From the NCBI RefSeq assembly GCF_002158865.1, contig NZ_CP021455.1, positions 1,860,001 through 1,924,000 on the forward strand: a stretch of DNA of 64,000 nucleotides, given 5' to 3'. Numbering within the stretch: the stretch's first letter is position 1; the number at the start of each line of letters is the position of its first letter. Both the position numbers and the translations under genes were made by a program. Origin of the DNA: Comamonas serinivorans (GTDB taxonomy: Bacteria; Pseudomonadota; Gammaproteobacteria; Burkholderiales; Burkholderiaceae_C). Positions 1 to 8,612 of this stretch are shown piece after piece. The notes beneath the pieces are model-generated. The model was not told the DNA's origin. It saw only the letters and a program-made list of their open reading frames with translations, and ran no database searches.

Positions 1-711
1 GCGCTGACGGCGGTGGTGGGGGGCACGGCCTGGGTCGCGCGCGGCACCGAGGCCTGGCAGGCCGCGCTGGCTGGCCACCGCACAGGGACGGGCGAGGTGC
101 GCGAAGTCGTGCTGCCGGACGGCAGCCAGGTGGTGCTGGCGTCGGGCGCTGCCCTCGACGTGCGCTTCGACGCGCACGAGCGCTTGCTCGTGCTGCACGC
201 GGGCGAGGTGCTGGTGACCACGTCGCCCGATCCGGCGGTCGTGGCCCGGCCTTTGCGGGTGCGCAGCCCCCAGGGCACGGTGGAAGCGCTGGGCACGCGC
301 TTCACCGTCCGCCTGCATCCGGATCGCGCGCAGGTGCAGGTGTTCGAGGGGGCCGTGGACGTGCGGCCCGTCCATGCGCACGGTGCCCCGGTTCGCCTGC
401 GGGCGGGGCAGGGCGCCTCGTTCTCGGCCGACAGCGTCGCGGCCGCGGTGCCGGCAACCGAGAGCGCCACGGCCTGGACGCGCGGGGTGCTGGTGGCGGA
501 TGACATGCGCCTGGACGAGGTGCTGGCTGAAATCGGCCGTTACCGGGCCGGCCTGCTGCGCTGTGACCCTCGGGTTGCCGGCTTGCGGGTCAGCGGCGTT
601 TTTCCGCTGCGCGACACGGATCGGGCCCTGCACAACCTGGTGCTGGCCTTGCCCGTGGCGGTGGTGTTGCGCACGCGGTACTGGGTGACGGTGCAACCTG
701 CCGCCGGTTGA
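1..711 (+). CDS. FecR-family anti-sigma regulator, 5' end cut by the window
   Basis: Cell-surface-signalling regulator of the FecR type: an inner-membrane protein that relays the state of an outer-membrane TonB-dependent transducer to an ECF sigma factor. The reading frame is open from base 1, so the cytoplasmic N-terminus and part of the membrane segment lie outside the window. About 236 residues are visible. They start with the end of a hydrophobic stretch (ALTAVVGGTAWVA), followed by the periplasmic FecR fold, including VVLPDGSQVVLASGAALDV and an ALGTRFTV segment. The last ~65 residues resemble an STN-like end (MRLDEVLAEIGRY...). The receptor with an STN domain begins 520 bp downstream on the same strand, which is the classical fecI-fecR-fecA order. 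The sigma factor would be upstream of the window. Confidence 0.88.
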   Translation, partial: ALTAVVGGTAWVARGTEAWQAALAGHRTGTGEVREVVLPDGSQVVLASGAALDVRFDAHERLLVLHAGEVLVTTSPDPAVVARPLRVRSPQGTVEALGTRFTVRLHPDRAQVQVFEGAVDVRPVHAHGAPVRLRAGQGASFSADSVAAAVPATESATAWTRGVLVADDMRLDEVLAEIGRYRAGLLRCDPRVAGLRVSGVFPLRDTDRALHNLVLALPVAVVLRTRYWVTVQPAAG

Positions 712-1230
712 AGCGGGCTGCGCCGGGTCGGAAGGCTGCGGCGTCGCTGAACCCCTGCAGCGCGGTCCCCCACCGGGGTCTGCGGGCAGCCAGGGCAGGG
801 CAGCGGCAGGGGGACGCAACCCAGCGCCCCGGTGAATGGCCGACCCCCATAAGCCCAGCCAACCGCGCGGCGTCGCGTCGCCCTGCGCCATGGAGCGCGC
901 TACAGCTTCCCGACAGGCTGCAGGGTTTGCCGGCCATCGAGCAGCGCTGGGAACCAGGCGTTTTCCTGCTCGGCCTGGCCATGCATCACCTCTCGGCTCA
1001 GGCAGGCCAAGTGGACTGGACATGACCAGCAGTATGACTGCATTACCGATGACCATGAAACGAGAAGAAAACCATACTCCATCACACGTTGCACACGGCA
1101 TGCGCTGCAGTCTGGCATCGGGCAGTGCTGAGGTGTTTCAACTTGAAGCAATTTGGGGTTGAGGGTTTGGCGGTTTCGTTCGGAAGACAAATGACAGCCC
1201 ATTTCATCTTCCGCTTTGAAAGGAATCCGC
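712..1230. other. 519-bp gap between fecR-like and fecA-like genes
   Basis: No convincing gene. It holds palindromic repeat copy 1 (1031-1078), and the promoter of the receptor gene must lie here. I could not pick out a Fur box or a FecI-type promoter with confidence. Confidence 0.5.
1031..1078. repeat. 48-bp palindromic element, copy 1
   Basis: Starts AGTATG and ends CATACT. The inner boxes are ACCGAT (positions 15-20) and AACGAG (29-34). The intervening arms pair poorly (3 of 8), so the outer ends carry the symmetry. It lies 152 bp upstream of the FecA-like start codon. Confidence 0.8.
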
Positions 1231-3891
1231 ATGGCGACACGCCATTCCCCAGCCCGCGCCGGCCACCGGCGACCTCACGCGGTGGCCCAGCCGTTGTTTG
1301 CCCACAGCCACACGGCGGCGGCCGTGCGCCTGGTGTTGTTGACCGGTTTGACGGCGGGCCTGCTGAGCCTGTCCATCCCGCCTGCCCATGCGCAGTCGGC
1401 GGCGCAGCCGGGCGCGGTGCGGCACAGCTACAACGTGCCTGCCGGCACGCTGGGGCAGGCCCTCAACGCATTTGCGGGCGCCGCGGGTGTCGAACTCACG
1501 GTGGATGCCAGCGTGCTGCAGGGCCTGCGCAGCCCGGGCTTGTCGGGCAGCTACACGGTCTCCGAAGGGTTTGCCGAGCTGCTGCGTGGCCAGGACCTGC
1601 AGGCCGTGCGTGCGGCCAACGGCAGCTACACCCTGAGCCGCGTGCCGCAGCACCCGTCCCAGGCCAGCCCCGCAGGCGGCGCGGCCGCCGACACCTTGCC
1701 CGTGGTGACGGTGTCGGCGCAGGCCGACCGCAGCAGTCCGGTGAGCGAGGGCACGCGGTCCTATGGCATCCGCGCAACCTCCACCGCCAGCAAGCTTGAC
1801 CTGTCGCTGCGCGAGACGCCGCAGTCGGTCACCGTGATCACGCGCCAGCGCCTGGACGACATGGGGGCGCAGAACCTGCATGAGGTCATGGGCGACGTCA
1901 CGGGCGTGGTGGTGAGCGTGACGGACAGCGAGCGCGTCAACTACGTGTCGCGCGGCTACTCGATCAGCACCTACCAGGTCGATGGCGTCAACGTGAACTA
2001 CGCCAACGGCTACACGCGCCTGGCCACCGATCCGGCGCTGTACGACCGCATCGAGGTGCTGCGCGGCGCGGCCGGCCAGACCATCGGTGCGGGCGACCCC
2101 AGCGGCACCCTCAACCAGGTGCGCAAGATGCCCACCTACACCTTTGCCGGCAGCGCCGGCGTGACGCTGGGCAGCTGGAACAACCGCCGGGGCGAGATCG
2201 ACCTGAGCGGGCCGTTGGCGTTCGACGGCAAGATCCGCGGCCGGGTGGTGGCCGTCAAGCAAAAAGCCGATTCGTTCCGCGATTGGTACACCACGGACAA
2301 GCAGGTGTTCTACGGGGTGCTGCAGGCCGACCTGGGCGAGCGCACCACGGTGACAGCGGGCTACACCCACCAGGACCCCGACAACGCCGGCGCCAGCTGG
2401 GGCACGGTGCATTACTGGCTCTCGGATGGCTCGCTGGCCAACGTGCCGCGCTCGTTCAACCCGGCGGCGCGCTGGAGCCGCTGGAACCTGAAGGAGCAGC
2501 AGTCCTTCTTGCGCGTGGACCACCAGTTCAGCGACGACTGGGGCCTGCGCCTGTCCTACACCGACGACAAGCAAAAAGGCTACGGCATGCGCTGGTTCGG
2601 CGGCGCCGGTTACTTCCCGAATGCCGATGGCACCGGCAAGTCGGCCTGGTATGGCGGCGGCGACCACCATGCCGATGGCGCGACCTGGGACCTGGACCTC
2701 AAGGGCCGCTTCAAGCTGCTGGGCCGCGAGCATCAGGTCAATTTCGGCTACCACCACCAGACCTACACGCAGCACTCGCTCGCGGGCACCGATGTGCTGC
2801 CCGCCGACTTCTTCACCGACATCCCCGATTGGCGGAACTGGGACGGCATCGTGCCCGAGTACACGCGCAACTACCTGGGCTATGACTCGAGCCGCACCAA
2901 GGGCAAGCAGTCGGCGTTCTACGTGTCGAGCCGCCTCGCCATCACCGACCCCTTGTCCATGGTGGTGGGCGCGCGCCTGAGCGACTGGTCGCAGGATGCC
3001 TGGACCTACGTCAATGCCACCGGCCAGTACAACCGCACCGGCTACCGCAACAAGAACGTCGTGACGCCCTACCTCAGCATGCTCTACGACGTGAACCGGA
3101 ACCTGACGGCCTACGCCAGCTACACCGACGTCTTCAAGCCGCAGAACTACCGCGACTTCAACGGCAACTACCTCGACCCCGTCAATGGCAAGCACTACGA
3201 GCTGGGCCTCAAGGGTGAGTTCTTCGACAAGGCCCTGAATGCCTCGGTGGCGGTGTTCCGCAGCATCAAGGACAACGAGGCCGAAATCGACGACTCCGGC
3301 GCGCTGCAGCCCGGCACGTTTGACCCGGCGAACCCGCCCGCGGGCTACAACAATGGCGGCTACCGCGTGATTCCCGGCACCGAGGAAGCGGCCTACCGCA
3401 GCACCGGCAAGGGCAACCGCATGCAGGGCATCGAGCTGGAGGTGCAGGGTGCGGTCAACCGCGACTGGAACCTGGCGGCCGGCTTCACGCATGTGCAGAT
3501 GAAGAACAAGGATGGCCAGGCGATCAACCCGCACCTGCCGCGCAACACGCTGCGCCTGCGCACCACCTACCGCCTGCCGGGCGACTGGAGCCGCCTCACG
3601 CTGGGTGGCGGCCTGAGCTGGCAAAGCATGACCTACGCCAACGTCAACGGCGTGCCCACCGGTCAGACCGGGGCCGATGGCCGCGCCATCACCGAGTCGC
3701 GTCGCATCGTGCAGAACGCGTTCTGGTTGCTGAACCTGTCGGCGCACTACCAGTTCAGCCAGAACCTGTCGGCCAGCCTCAACATCAACAACGTGCTCGA
3801 CAAGAAGTACTACTCGCGCGTGGGCTTCTACAGTGGCGTGACCTGGGGTACACCGCGGGACATCCGCTTCAACCTGCGCTACACCTTCTGA
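1231..3891 (+). CDS. FecA-type TonB-dependent siderophore receptor/transducer with STN domain
   Basis: Outer-membrane active transporter for a ferric siderophore that also signals through FecR. ATG at 1231 is preceded by AAAGGA at 1219-1224; an in-frame TTG at 1216 is less likely. The product is 886 aa. Order of parts: signal peptide ending near PAHAQ; STN signalling domain about residues 64-131 (RHSYNVPAGTLGQAL...); a TonB-box-like segment DTLPVVTV near 154; plug from about 193 (LRETPQSVTVITRQRLDD); then a 22-strand-type barrel ending in aromatic YTF. The STN domain and the adjacent FecR-like gene support regulation by cell-surface signalling. The substrate cannot be told from sequence; it could equally be a xenosiderophore receptor of the FhuE/FoxA kind. 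Confidence 0.93.
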   Translation: MATRHSPARAGHRRPHAVAQPLFAHSHTAAAVRLVLLTGLTAGLLSLSIPPAHAQSAAQPGAVRHSYNVPAGTLGQALNAFAGAAGVELTVDASVLQGLRSPGLSGSYTVSEGFAELLRGQDLQAVRAANGSYTLSRVPQHPSQASPAGGAAADTLPVVTVSAQADRSSPVSEGTRSYGIRATSTASKLDLSLRETPQSVTVITRQRLDDMGAQNLHEVMGDVTGVVVSVTDSERVNYVSRGYSISTYQVDGVNVNYANGYTRLATDPALYDRIEVLRGAAGQTIGAGDPSGTLNQVRKMPTYTFAGSAGVTLGSWNNRRGEIDLSGPLAFDGKIRGRVVAVKQKADSFRDWYTTDKQVFYGVLQADLGERTTVTAGYTHQDPDNAGASWGTVHYWLSDGSLANVPRSFNPAARWSRWNLKEQQSFLRVDHQFSDDWGLRLSYTDDKQKGYGMRWFGGAGYFPNADGTGKSAWYGGGDHHADGATWDLDLKGRFKLLGREHQVNFGYHHQTYTQHSLAGTDVLPADFFTDIPDWRNWDGIVPEYTRNYLGYDSSRTKGKQSAFYVSSRLAITDPLSMVVGARLSDWSQDAWTYVNATGQYNRTGYRNKNVVTPYLSMLYDVNRNLTAYASYTDVFKPQNYRDFNGNYLDPVNGKHYELGLKGEFFDKALNASVAVFRSIKDNEAEIDDSGALQPGTFDPANPPAGYNNGGYRVIPGTEEAAYRSTGKGNRMQGIELEVQGAVNRDWNLAAGFTHVQMKNKDGQAINPHLPRNTLRLRTTYRLPGDWSRLTLGGGLSWQSMTYANVNGVPTGQTGADGRAITESRRIVQNAFWLLNLSAHYQFSQNLSASLNINNVLDKKYYSRVGFYSGVTWGTPRDIRFNLRYTF

Positions 3892-3999
3892 GACCACCGC
3901 GTTGGCCCGCACATCGCCTGGCGAGTGAGGGGGCTAAGCAAGCCTTAAGCCTGCGATACGACATTGCGTCCCATGCCATCGATTTTTCATGAGGACGTC

Positions 4000-5535
4000 A
4001 TGACACACCGTACATCCAATCTCTCGGATTCTCTGGGCAGCAAGAAGCTGATCCTGGCCTTGCTGGCGGCTGGCGTGTTGGGCGGCGTGGGTGCCACGGC
4101 ATTCAACCGCATCGACCTGTCGGAGCCGGCCCGGGCGCAAACGGTGCAGCCCGCGCTGGCGGCCCCGGCCGCGCCAGCGCAGACCCTGCCCAGCTTTGCC
4201 GCCATCACGCGTGAGAACGGCGCCGCCGTGGTCAACATCAGCGTGCGCGGCATGCGCAAAGTGTCGGACACCGCCGGTGACGACGACGAGGCCGCCCCTG
4301 CACGCGACAACGAGCTGCAAGGCCTGCCGCCGCAGCTGCGCGAGTTCATGCGCCAGTTCGGCATGCCGGGCATGCCCGGTCTCGGGGGCGGGCGCGGCGG
4401 CGCGGCCGAGGTGCCCGTGGCCGGCGAGGGCTCGGGCTTCATCGTGAGCCACGATGGCCTCATCTTGACCAACGCCCACGTGGTGCGTGGTGCCAGCGAC
4501 GTGAACGTCAAACTGACGGACCGCCGCGAGTTCAAGGCCAAGGTGCTGGGCTCGGACACCAAGACCGACATCGCCGTGCTGAAGATCGAGGCCAAGGACC
4601 TGCCTGTGGTGAAGCTGGGCAGCAGCCAGGACCTGCAGGTGGGCGAATGGGTGCTGGCCATCGGCTCGCCCTTTGGCTTCGAGAACTCGGTGACGGCCGG
4701 CGTGGTCAGTGCCAAGGGCCGTTCGCTGCCCGATGAAAGCTATGTGCCCTTCCTGCAGACCGACGTGGCCGTGAACCCCGGCAACTCGGGCGGCCCGCTG
4801 TTCAACGCGCGCGGCGAAGTCGTGGGCATCAACTCGCAGATCTACAGCCGCTCGGGCGGTTACCAAGGCCTGTCGTTCGCCATCCCGATCGAGGTGGCCA
4901 GCCAGGTCAAGGACCAGATCGTCAAGACCGGCAAGGTGGAGCATGCCCGCCTGGGCGTTACGGTGCAGGAGGTGAACCAGGCGTTGGCCGATTCCTTCAA
5001 CCTGCCCAAGCCCGAAGGCGCGCTGGTGGCCAACGTCGAGGCCGGCAGCCCGGCCGAGAAGGCCGGCCTGAAGTCGGGCGACGTGATCACGCGCTACAAC
5101 GGCCAGCCCATCGTGGCGTCCGGCGATCTGCCCGCCCTGGTTGGCATGGGCATGCCGGGCACCCAGGCCAAGCTCGATGTCATCCGCCAGGGCAAGTCCG
5201 AATCGCTGAACGTGACGCTGGGCGGCGCCCAGGCCAAAGGCAGTGCCACCGCGCAGGCCGACGGGGCGAGCCAAGGCAAGCTGGGCCTGGCCCTGCGCGA
5301 CCTGACGCCCCAGGAGCAACAGGCCGCCGGCACCGCGGGCCTGGTGGTGCAACAGGTCAGCGGCCCGGCCGCCATGGCCGGCGTGCAACCCGGCGACGTG
5401 CTGGTGTCGGTCAACGGCAAGGGCGTGCGCAGCGTGGACCAGGTGCGCGACATCGTGGCGGGCTCGCCCAAGTCGGTGGCTTTGCTGATCTCGCGCGACG
5501 GGCAGCAGATCTTCGTTCCGGTGCGGCTGGGCTGA
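4000..5535 (+). CDS. DegP/DegQ (HtrA/MucD-like) periplasmic serine protease
   Basis: Envelope quality-control endopeptidase that degrades misfolded periplasmic proteins. ATG at 4000 has GAGGA just upstream. The product is 511 aa, usual for Do-type proteases. It has an N-terminal membrane/signal segment (about 20-38). The trypsin-like domain carries the triad His160 (LTNAHVV), Asp190 (KTDIAVLK) and Ser263 (NPGNSGGPLF). Two PDZ domains follow (about 310-400 and 425-505; GLKSGDVI and GVQPGDVL mark their carboxylate loops). A Gly-rich linker precedes the protease domain. It stands alone between the receptor and a small exported protein. No clear sigma-E promoter was found upstream. Confidence 0.95.
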   Translation: MTHRTSNLSDSLGSKKLILALLAAGVLGGVGATAFNRIDLSEPARAQTVQPALAAPAAPAQTLPSFAAITRENGAAVVNISVRGMRKVSDTAGDDDEAAPARDNELQGLPPQLREFMRQFGMPGMPGLGGGRGGAAEVPVAGEGSGFIVSHDGLILTNAHVVRGASDVNVKLTDRREFKAKVLGSDTKTDIAVLKIEAKDLPVVKLGSSQDLQVGEWVLAIGSPFGFENSVTAGVVSAKGRSLPDESYVPFLQTDVAVNPGNSGGPLFNARGEVVGINSQIYSRSGGYQGLSFAIPIEVASQVKDQIVKTGKVEHARLGVTVQEVNQALADSFNLPKPEGALVANVEAGSPAEKAGLKSGDVITRYNGQPIVASGDLPALVGMGMPGTQAKLDVIRQGKSESLNVTLGGAQAKGSATAQADGASQGKLGLALRDLTPQEQQAAGTAGLVVQQVSGPAAMAGVQPGDVLVSVNGKGVRSVDQVRDIVAGSPKSVALLISRDGQQIFVPVRLG

Positions 5536-5709
5536 TGCCCCGATCGGCAGGCGGCTCGGCGCGCTGGCGACCCAGACCAGGTTCTCGCCAGCTCGCCCGA
5601 GCCGCACCAGTGCCTTGGTGGCCGGGCACCATGGTCGTGCCGGGGCCCGTGCACAGCGGGCCTCGGGGCCGACGCGCCTGGCCGTTCACATGAATCCAAG
5701 GAGCCTGTC

Positions 5710-6252
5710 ATGAACCCGAATCCCCATCGCCTGTCTCAAAAGGCCCTGCTGGCCAGCAGCGTGCTCGCCATCTTGCTGGGTACACCTCCGTGGGTGCGTG
5801 CGGCACCTCATGCGGGCCCGGCCGCACACCCGGCCTCGGCCGGGTCAGCTGTGGGCGCCTTGCCGCCCGAGCAGGTTCAAGGCGGCGTGCGTTACCTGTC
5901 GGGCGGCATCGGCACCGACGAGTCCCGCGCGCTGCGCGAGGCGGCCAAGGATTGGCCGCTGACGCTGGCGTTCGCAGTGCGCGATGGCGAGGCCCATGCC
6001 TTCGCGGTCGACGTGCGGGTCCGCATCGCCGACGCACAGGGCCAACCCGTGCTGACCATCACGGCGCAGGGCCCCTTGCTGTTGGCGCAGCTGCGCCCGG
6101 GGCGCTACACCGTGACGGCGACCTTCGAAGGCAACACCGTGACGGCGACCTTCGAAGGCAACACCGTGACGCGTCAGGTTCATCTGCAGGCTGGCCAGCC
6201 CGTGCACGAAACCTTGCTCTGGACCCCGGGTGTGACAGCGGCCAAGCCTTGA
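5710..6252 (+). CDS. Exported protein of unknown function with a tandem 9-residue repeat
   Basis: 180 aa, starting at an ATG with AAGGA at 5698-5702. The N-terminus is a Sec-type signal peptide (ALLASSVLAILL, cleavage probably near VRAAPHA). The mature part contains a beta-rich segment (VRIADAQGQPVLTI...LRPGRYTVTATF) that looks like a carboxypeptidase-regulatory or transthyretin-like fold; I do not recognise a specific family. The motif TVTATFEGN occurs twice in succession and begins a third time (TVTRQ). At the DNA level this is a perfect 27-bp duplication (6109-6135 and 6136-6162). Probably periplasmic; role unknown. Confidence 0.75.
   Translation: MNPNPHRLSQKALLASSVLAILLGTPPWVRAAPHAGPAAHPASAGSAVGALPPEQVQGGVRYLSGGIGTDESRALREAAKDWPLTLAFAVRDGEAHAFAVDVRVRIADAQGQPVLTITAQGPLLLAQLRPGRYTVTATFEGNTVTATFEGNTVTRQVHLQAGQPVHETLLWTPGVTAAKP
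6109..6171 (+). repeat. Perfect 27-bp tandem duplication inside a coding region
   Basis: Two identical 27-bp units (6109-6135, 6136-6162) followed by the first 9 bases of a third. The repeat adds nine residues and keeps the frame. Identity at synonymous positions points to a recent slippage event. Confidence 0.9.
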
Positions 6253-6623
6253 TCGAGCGTTGGCGCAGTGAGGCGGTGCAGACGCCGCACGGCTCCAGGG
6301 CCGCATGGGCGCGGCCGACTGGTCGAAGGTGACATGGTCGCTGCACGCGATCCGTCGGCTGCGCAGCCGCATCCACGGCCCCGGGGGCGGATGGGCCAGC
6401 TGTGTGGCCGCAGGTGTGTCGAGGTCAGCGATTCCGACGCCTGGGCAGTTCAGGATGTGTGGGGTGCGGCCAAGGCCAAGCCCCGCCTCAAAATCTGGCC
6501 GCGAATCTGCCTTCGCGCGGAGTGCTGCACCGCGTCGGCAAGCCCAACTGGGTGATCAATTGATGTGGAGTATGAGTCCCTTGCCGTTCGCAAAACAAAG
6601 GCAAAGGTGTCATACTCGCTCGC
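6253..6623. other. 371-bp gap upstream of the glycerate kinase gene
   Basis: No gene supported. It carries palindromic repeat copy 2 at its 3' end (6569-6616). The rest shows no clear promoter or terminator to me. Confidence 0.5.
6569..6616. repeat. 48-bp palindromic element, copy 2
   Basis: AGTATG ... GCCGTT ... AAAGGC ... CATACT. The arms pair at 5 of 8 positions between boxes, and the palindrome extends one base on each side (GAGTATG/CATACTC). It ends only 7 bp before the ATG of the glycerate kinase gene, so it occupies that gene's leader or core promoter. Confidence 0.9.
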
Positions 6624-8180
6624 ATGCCAGCGGATTCGCCTCGTCAACCCACCGGCCTGGCCGAGCGGGACGCCATCGCCCGCGCCTTGCTGCGCGATTG
6701 CTTCAACGCCGCCGTGGCGGCGGCCCAGCCCGCGCGCGTGCTGGCCGCGCACCTGCCGCCGCCGCCGGTGGGGCGCACGGTGGTGGTGGGCGCGGGCAAG
6801 GCCGCGGGTGCCATGGCCCAGGCCCTTGAGGCCGCATGGCCCGTGGATGCGCCCCTCAGCGGCTGCGTGGTCACGCGCGACGGCCACACGCCACCGCGGC
6901 CAGCTGGCTTGCCCACGCCACGCATCGAGGTGCTGGAAGCCGCTCACCCCGTGCCCGATGCCCGCAGCGCCGCTGCGGGCCGGCGCATGCTGGAGTTGGT
7001 GCGCGGCACGGGGCCGGACGACCTCGTCATCGCGCTGATTTCGGGTGGCGGATCGGCGCTGCTGATGACGCCCGTGCCCGGCCTGGATGTGCCGGCCCTG
7101 CAGGCGATGGTGCAGGCGCTGCTGACCTCGGGCCTGCCCATCTCGGCCATGAACACGGTGCGCAAGCACGTGTCGCTGGCCCACGGCGGGCGCCTGGCCC
7201 TGGCCAGTGGCGCGCCGGTGTACAGCCTGCTGATCAGCGACGTGCCCGGCGATGCGCCGGCGGTCATCGCCAGCGGGCCCACGGTTGCCGACCCCAGCAC
7301 CTGCGCACAGGCCCTGGCCGTGCTCGATGCCCAGGGCCATGTGCTGCCCGCTGGGGTGCGCCAGGCGCTGCTGCGCGGCGAGCTGGAAACCCCCAAGCCG
7401 TGCGACTGGCCGGCGCTGCGGCCGCACGACCGCGTGCAGCTGATCGCCACGCCCTGGCAGTCTTTGCAGGCCGCGGCCCGGCTGGCGCGCGAGCGCGGCT
7501 GGCCGGTGCAGGTGCTGGGCGATGCGCTGGAGGGCGAGGCCAGGGTGCTGGGCGCCCTGCAGGCCGATTTGGCGCTGGCCGTGCTGCAGGGGCGCAGCAC
7601 CTTGGCAGGGCAGGCGCTTGGTGTCGCCGCGTCGGCGGAGTGGCCCGCAGACCGGCCGCAGCCTTGCCTGATCCTCAGCGGCGGCGAGGCCACGGTGCGC
7701 GTGTCGCGGGATGTGCCCCGGGCGCAACCGGCGGTTGGCGCGGCCCAGCCGAGTGTGGCTCAGCCTGACGTGGCCCGGCCAGCTCAGCCGGATGGGGCGC
7801 ACGCGGGTGCGGCTCTGCGGGAGGTGGCACCGATGGATGGCGCCCGGCATCCGCCCCTGGGGGGGCGTGCGGGTGAGTTCTGCCTGGGTGTGATCGACCG
7901 CTTGCAGCACATCGCTGCCATCCAGGACGCGGACGGCGGGCCGTTGCCGGTGTGGGCGCTGGCCGCCGACACCGACGGCATCGACGGCAGCAGCCCCAGC
8001 GCGGGGGCGGTGGTCACGCCCGACAGCCTCGCGCGCGCAGCGGCCGTGGGGGCGTCGTTGTCACAGGCGCTGGCCGATCACGACAGCCACGGCTTTTTCG
8101 GCCAGCTGGGTGACCTGGTGACGCCCGGGCCCACGCACACCAATGTGAACGACTTCCGTGCGCTGCTGGTGTGGCCGTGA
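6624..8180 (+). CDS. Glycerate 2-kinase (GckA/TtuD, MOFRL family) with a proline-rich insert
   Basis: Phosphorylates D-glycerate at C2, linking glycerate, hydroxypyruvate or tartrate breakdown to glycolysis. 518 aa against about 420-450 for the family. The N-terminal DUF4147 domain is clear (RALLRDCFNAAVAAA, VVVGAGKAAGAMA, LISGGGSALL, TVRKHVS). The MOFRL domain begins at ILSGGEATV near residue 350 and ends with PGPTHTNVNDFRA. Between them, about residues 361-411, lies a low-complexity Ala/Pro/Asp-rich stretch absent from the family as I know it. The following core reads GGRAGEF where GGRNQEF is usual. The ATG lies 7 bp after repeat copy 2, with no Shine-Dalgarno sequence, so a leaderless transcript is possible. 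A tartrate-type dehydrogenase lies 3 kb downstream beyond metG. Confidence 0.88.
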   Translation: MPADSPRQPTGLAERDAIARALLRDCFNAAVAAAQPARVLAAHLPPPPVGRTVVVGAGKAAGAMAQALEAAWPVDAPLSGCVVTRDGHTPPRPAGLPTPRIEVLEAAHPVPDARSAAAGRRMLELVRGTGPDDLVIALISGGGSALLMTPVPGLDVPALQAMVQALLTSGLPISAMNTVRKHVSLAHGGRLALASGAPVYSLLISDVPGDAPAVIASGPTVADPSTCAQALAVLDAQGHVLPAGVRQALLRGELETPKPCDWPALRPHDRVQLIATPWQSLQAAARLARERGWPVQVLGDALEGEARVLGALQADLALAVLQGRSTLAGQALGVAASAEWPADRPQPCLILSGGEATVRVSRDVPRAQPAVGAAQPSVAQPDVARPAQPDGAHAGAALREVAPMDGARHPPLGGRAGEFCLGVIDRLQHIAAIQDADGGPLPVWALAADTDGIDGSSPSAGAVVTPDSLARAAAVGASLSQALADHDSHGFFGQLGDLVTPGPTHTNVNDFRALLVWP

Positions 8181-8612
8181 CGCGGCGCGGGGATGCTTTG
8201 ACGTTGCCCGGTGCTTTGACGCTGCGGATGCCTGGCTGAGCCCCGGCGTCGCTACACCCGCGACGCGCGGCGCACGCCTGGCCCAGGCCTACGCCATGCC
8301 GGGCCCCGGGTCGAAGCCAGGACTCCGGGGATCGTTGCCTTGCGGAGGCACGTGAGGGTGCCGACGGGGTTGCGGTGCGGGTTGCGTCGGCAGCCTGGGG
8401 CAGCGGGGCCTGACCCAGGCACGCGATGGATCGGGCTGCGAGCACGGCGCGGGGGGCAGAACCACAACGGCCTGTCCCGGCAGCTGATCGAGGGGGTTGC
8501 AGGCCGACGGCGCTTGAATCCAGAAGCCGGCCTGACCCCATCCGAGAAAAAGCGGGCTTCATGGGGTATGAGACTGTTCCCGTTGAATCACTAACGGGAG
8601 CAGGCCTATACC
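8181..8612. other. 432-bp convergent gap between glycerate kinase and metG
   Basis: No gene supported. Palindromic repeat copy 3 occupies its last 48 bp. No intrinsic terminator with a T-tract was seen, although two convergent genes meet here. Confidence 0.5.
8565..8612. repeat. 48-bp palindromic element, copy 3
   Basis: GGTATG ... CCCGTT ... AACGGG ... TATACC. The inner boxes are perfectly complementary and the arms match at 5 of 8 positions. Its last base (8612) directly abuts the metG stop codon (8613-8615, reverse strand). Confidence 0.88.

Noticed and set aside
1204..3912. Very long reverse-strand ORF over the TonB-dependent receptor
   Set aside because: Composition is His/Val/Ala/Arg-rich mirror coding typical of the antisense frame of a high-GC gene. 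The forward frame has clear domains.
6581..6616. TTGCCG...CATACT in copy 2 as a standard sigma-70 promoter
   Set aside because: The spacing between the hexamers is 24 bp, too long, and no consistent -35 recurs at the right distance in other copies.
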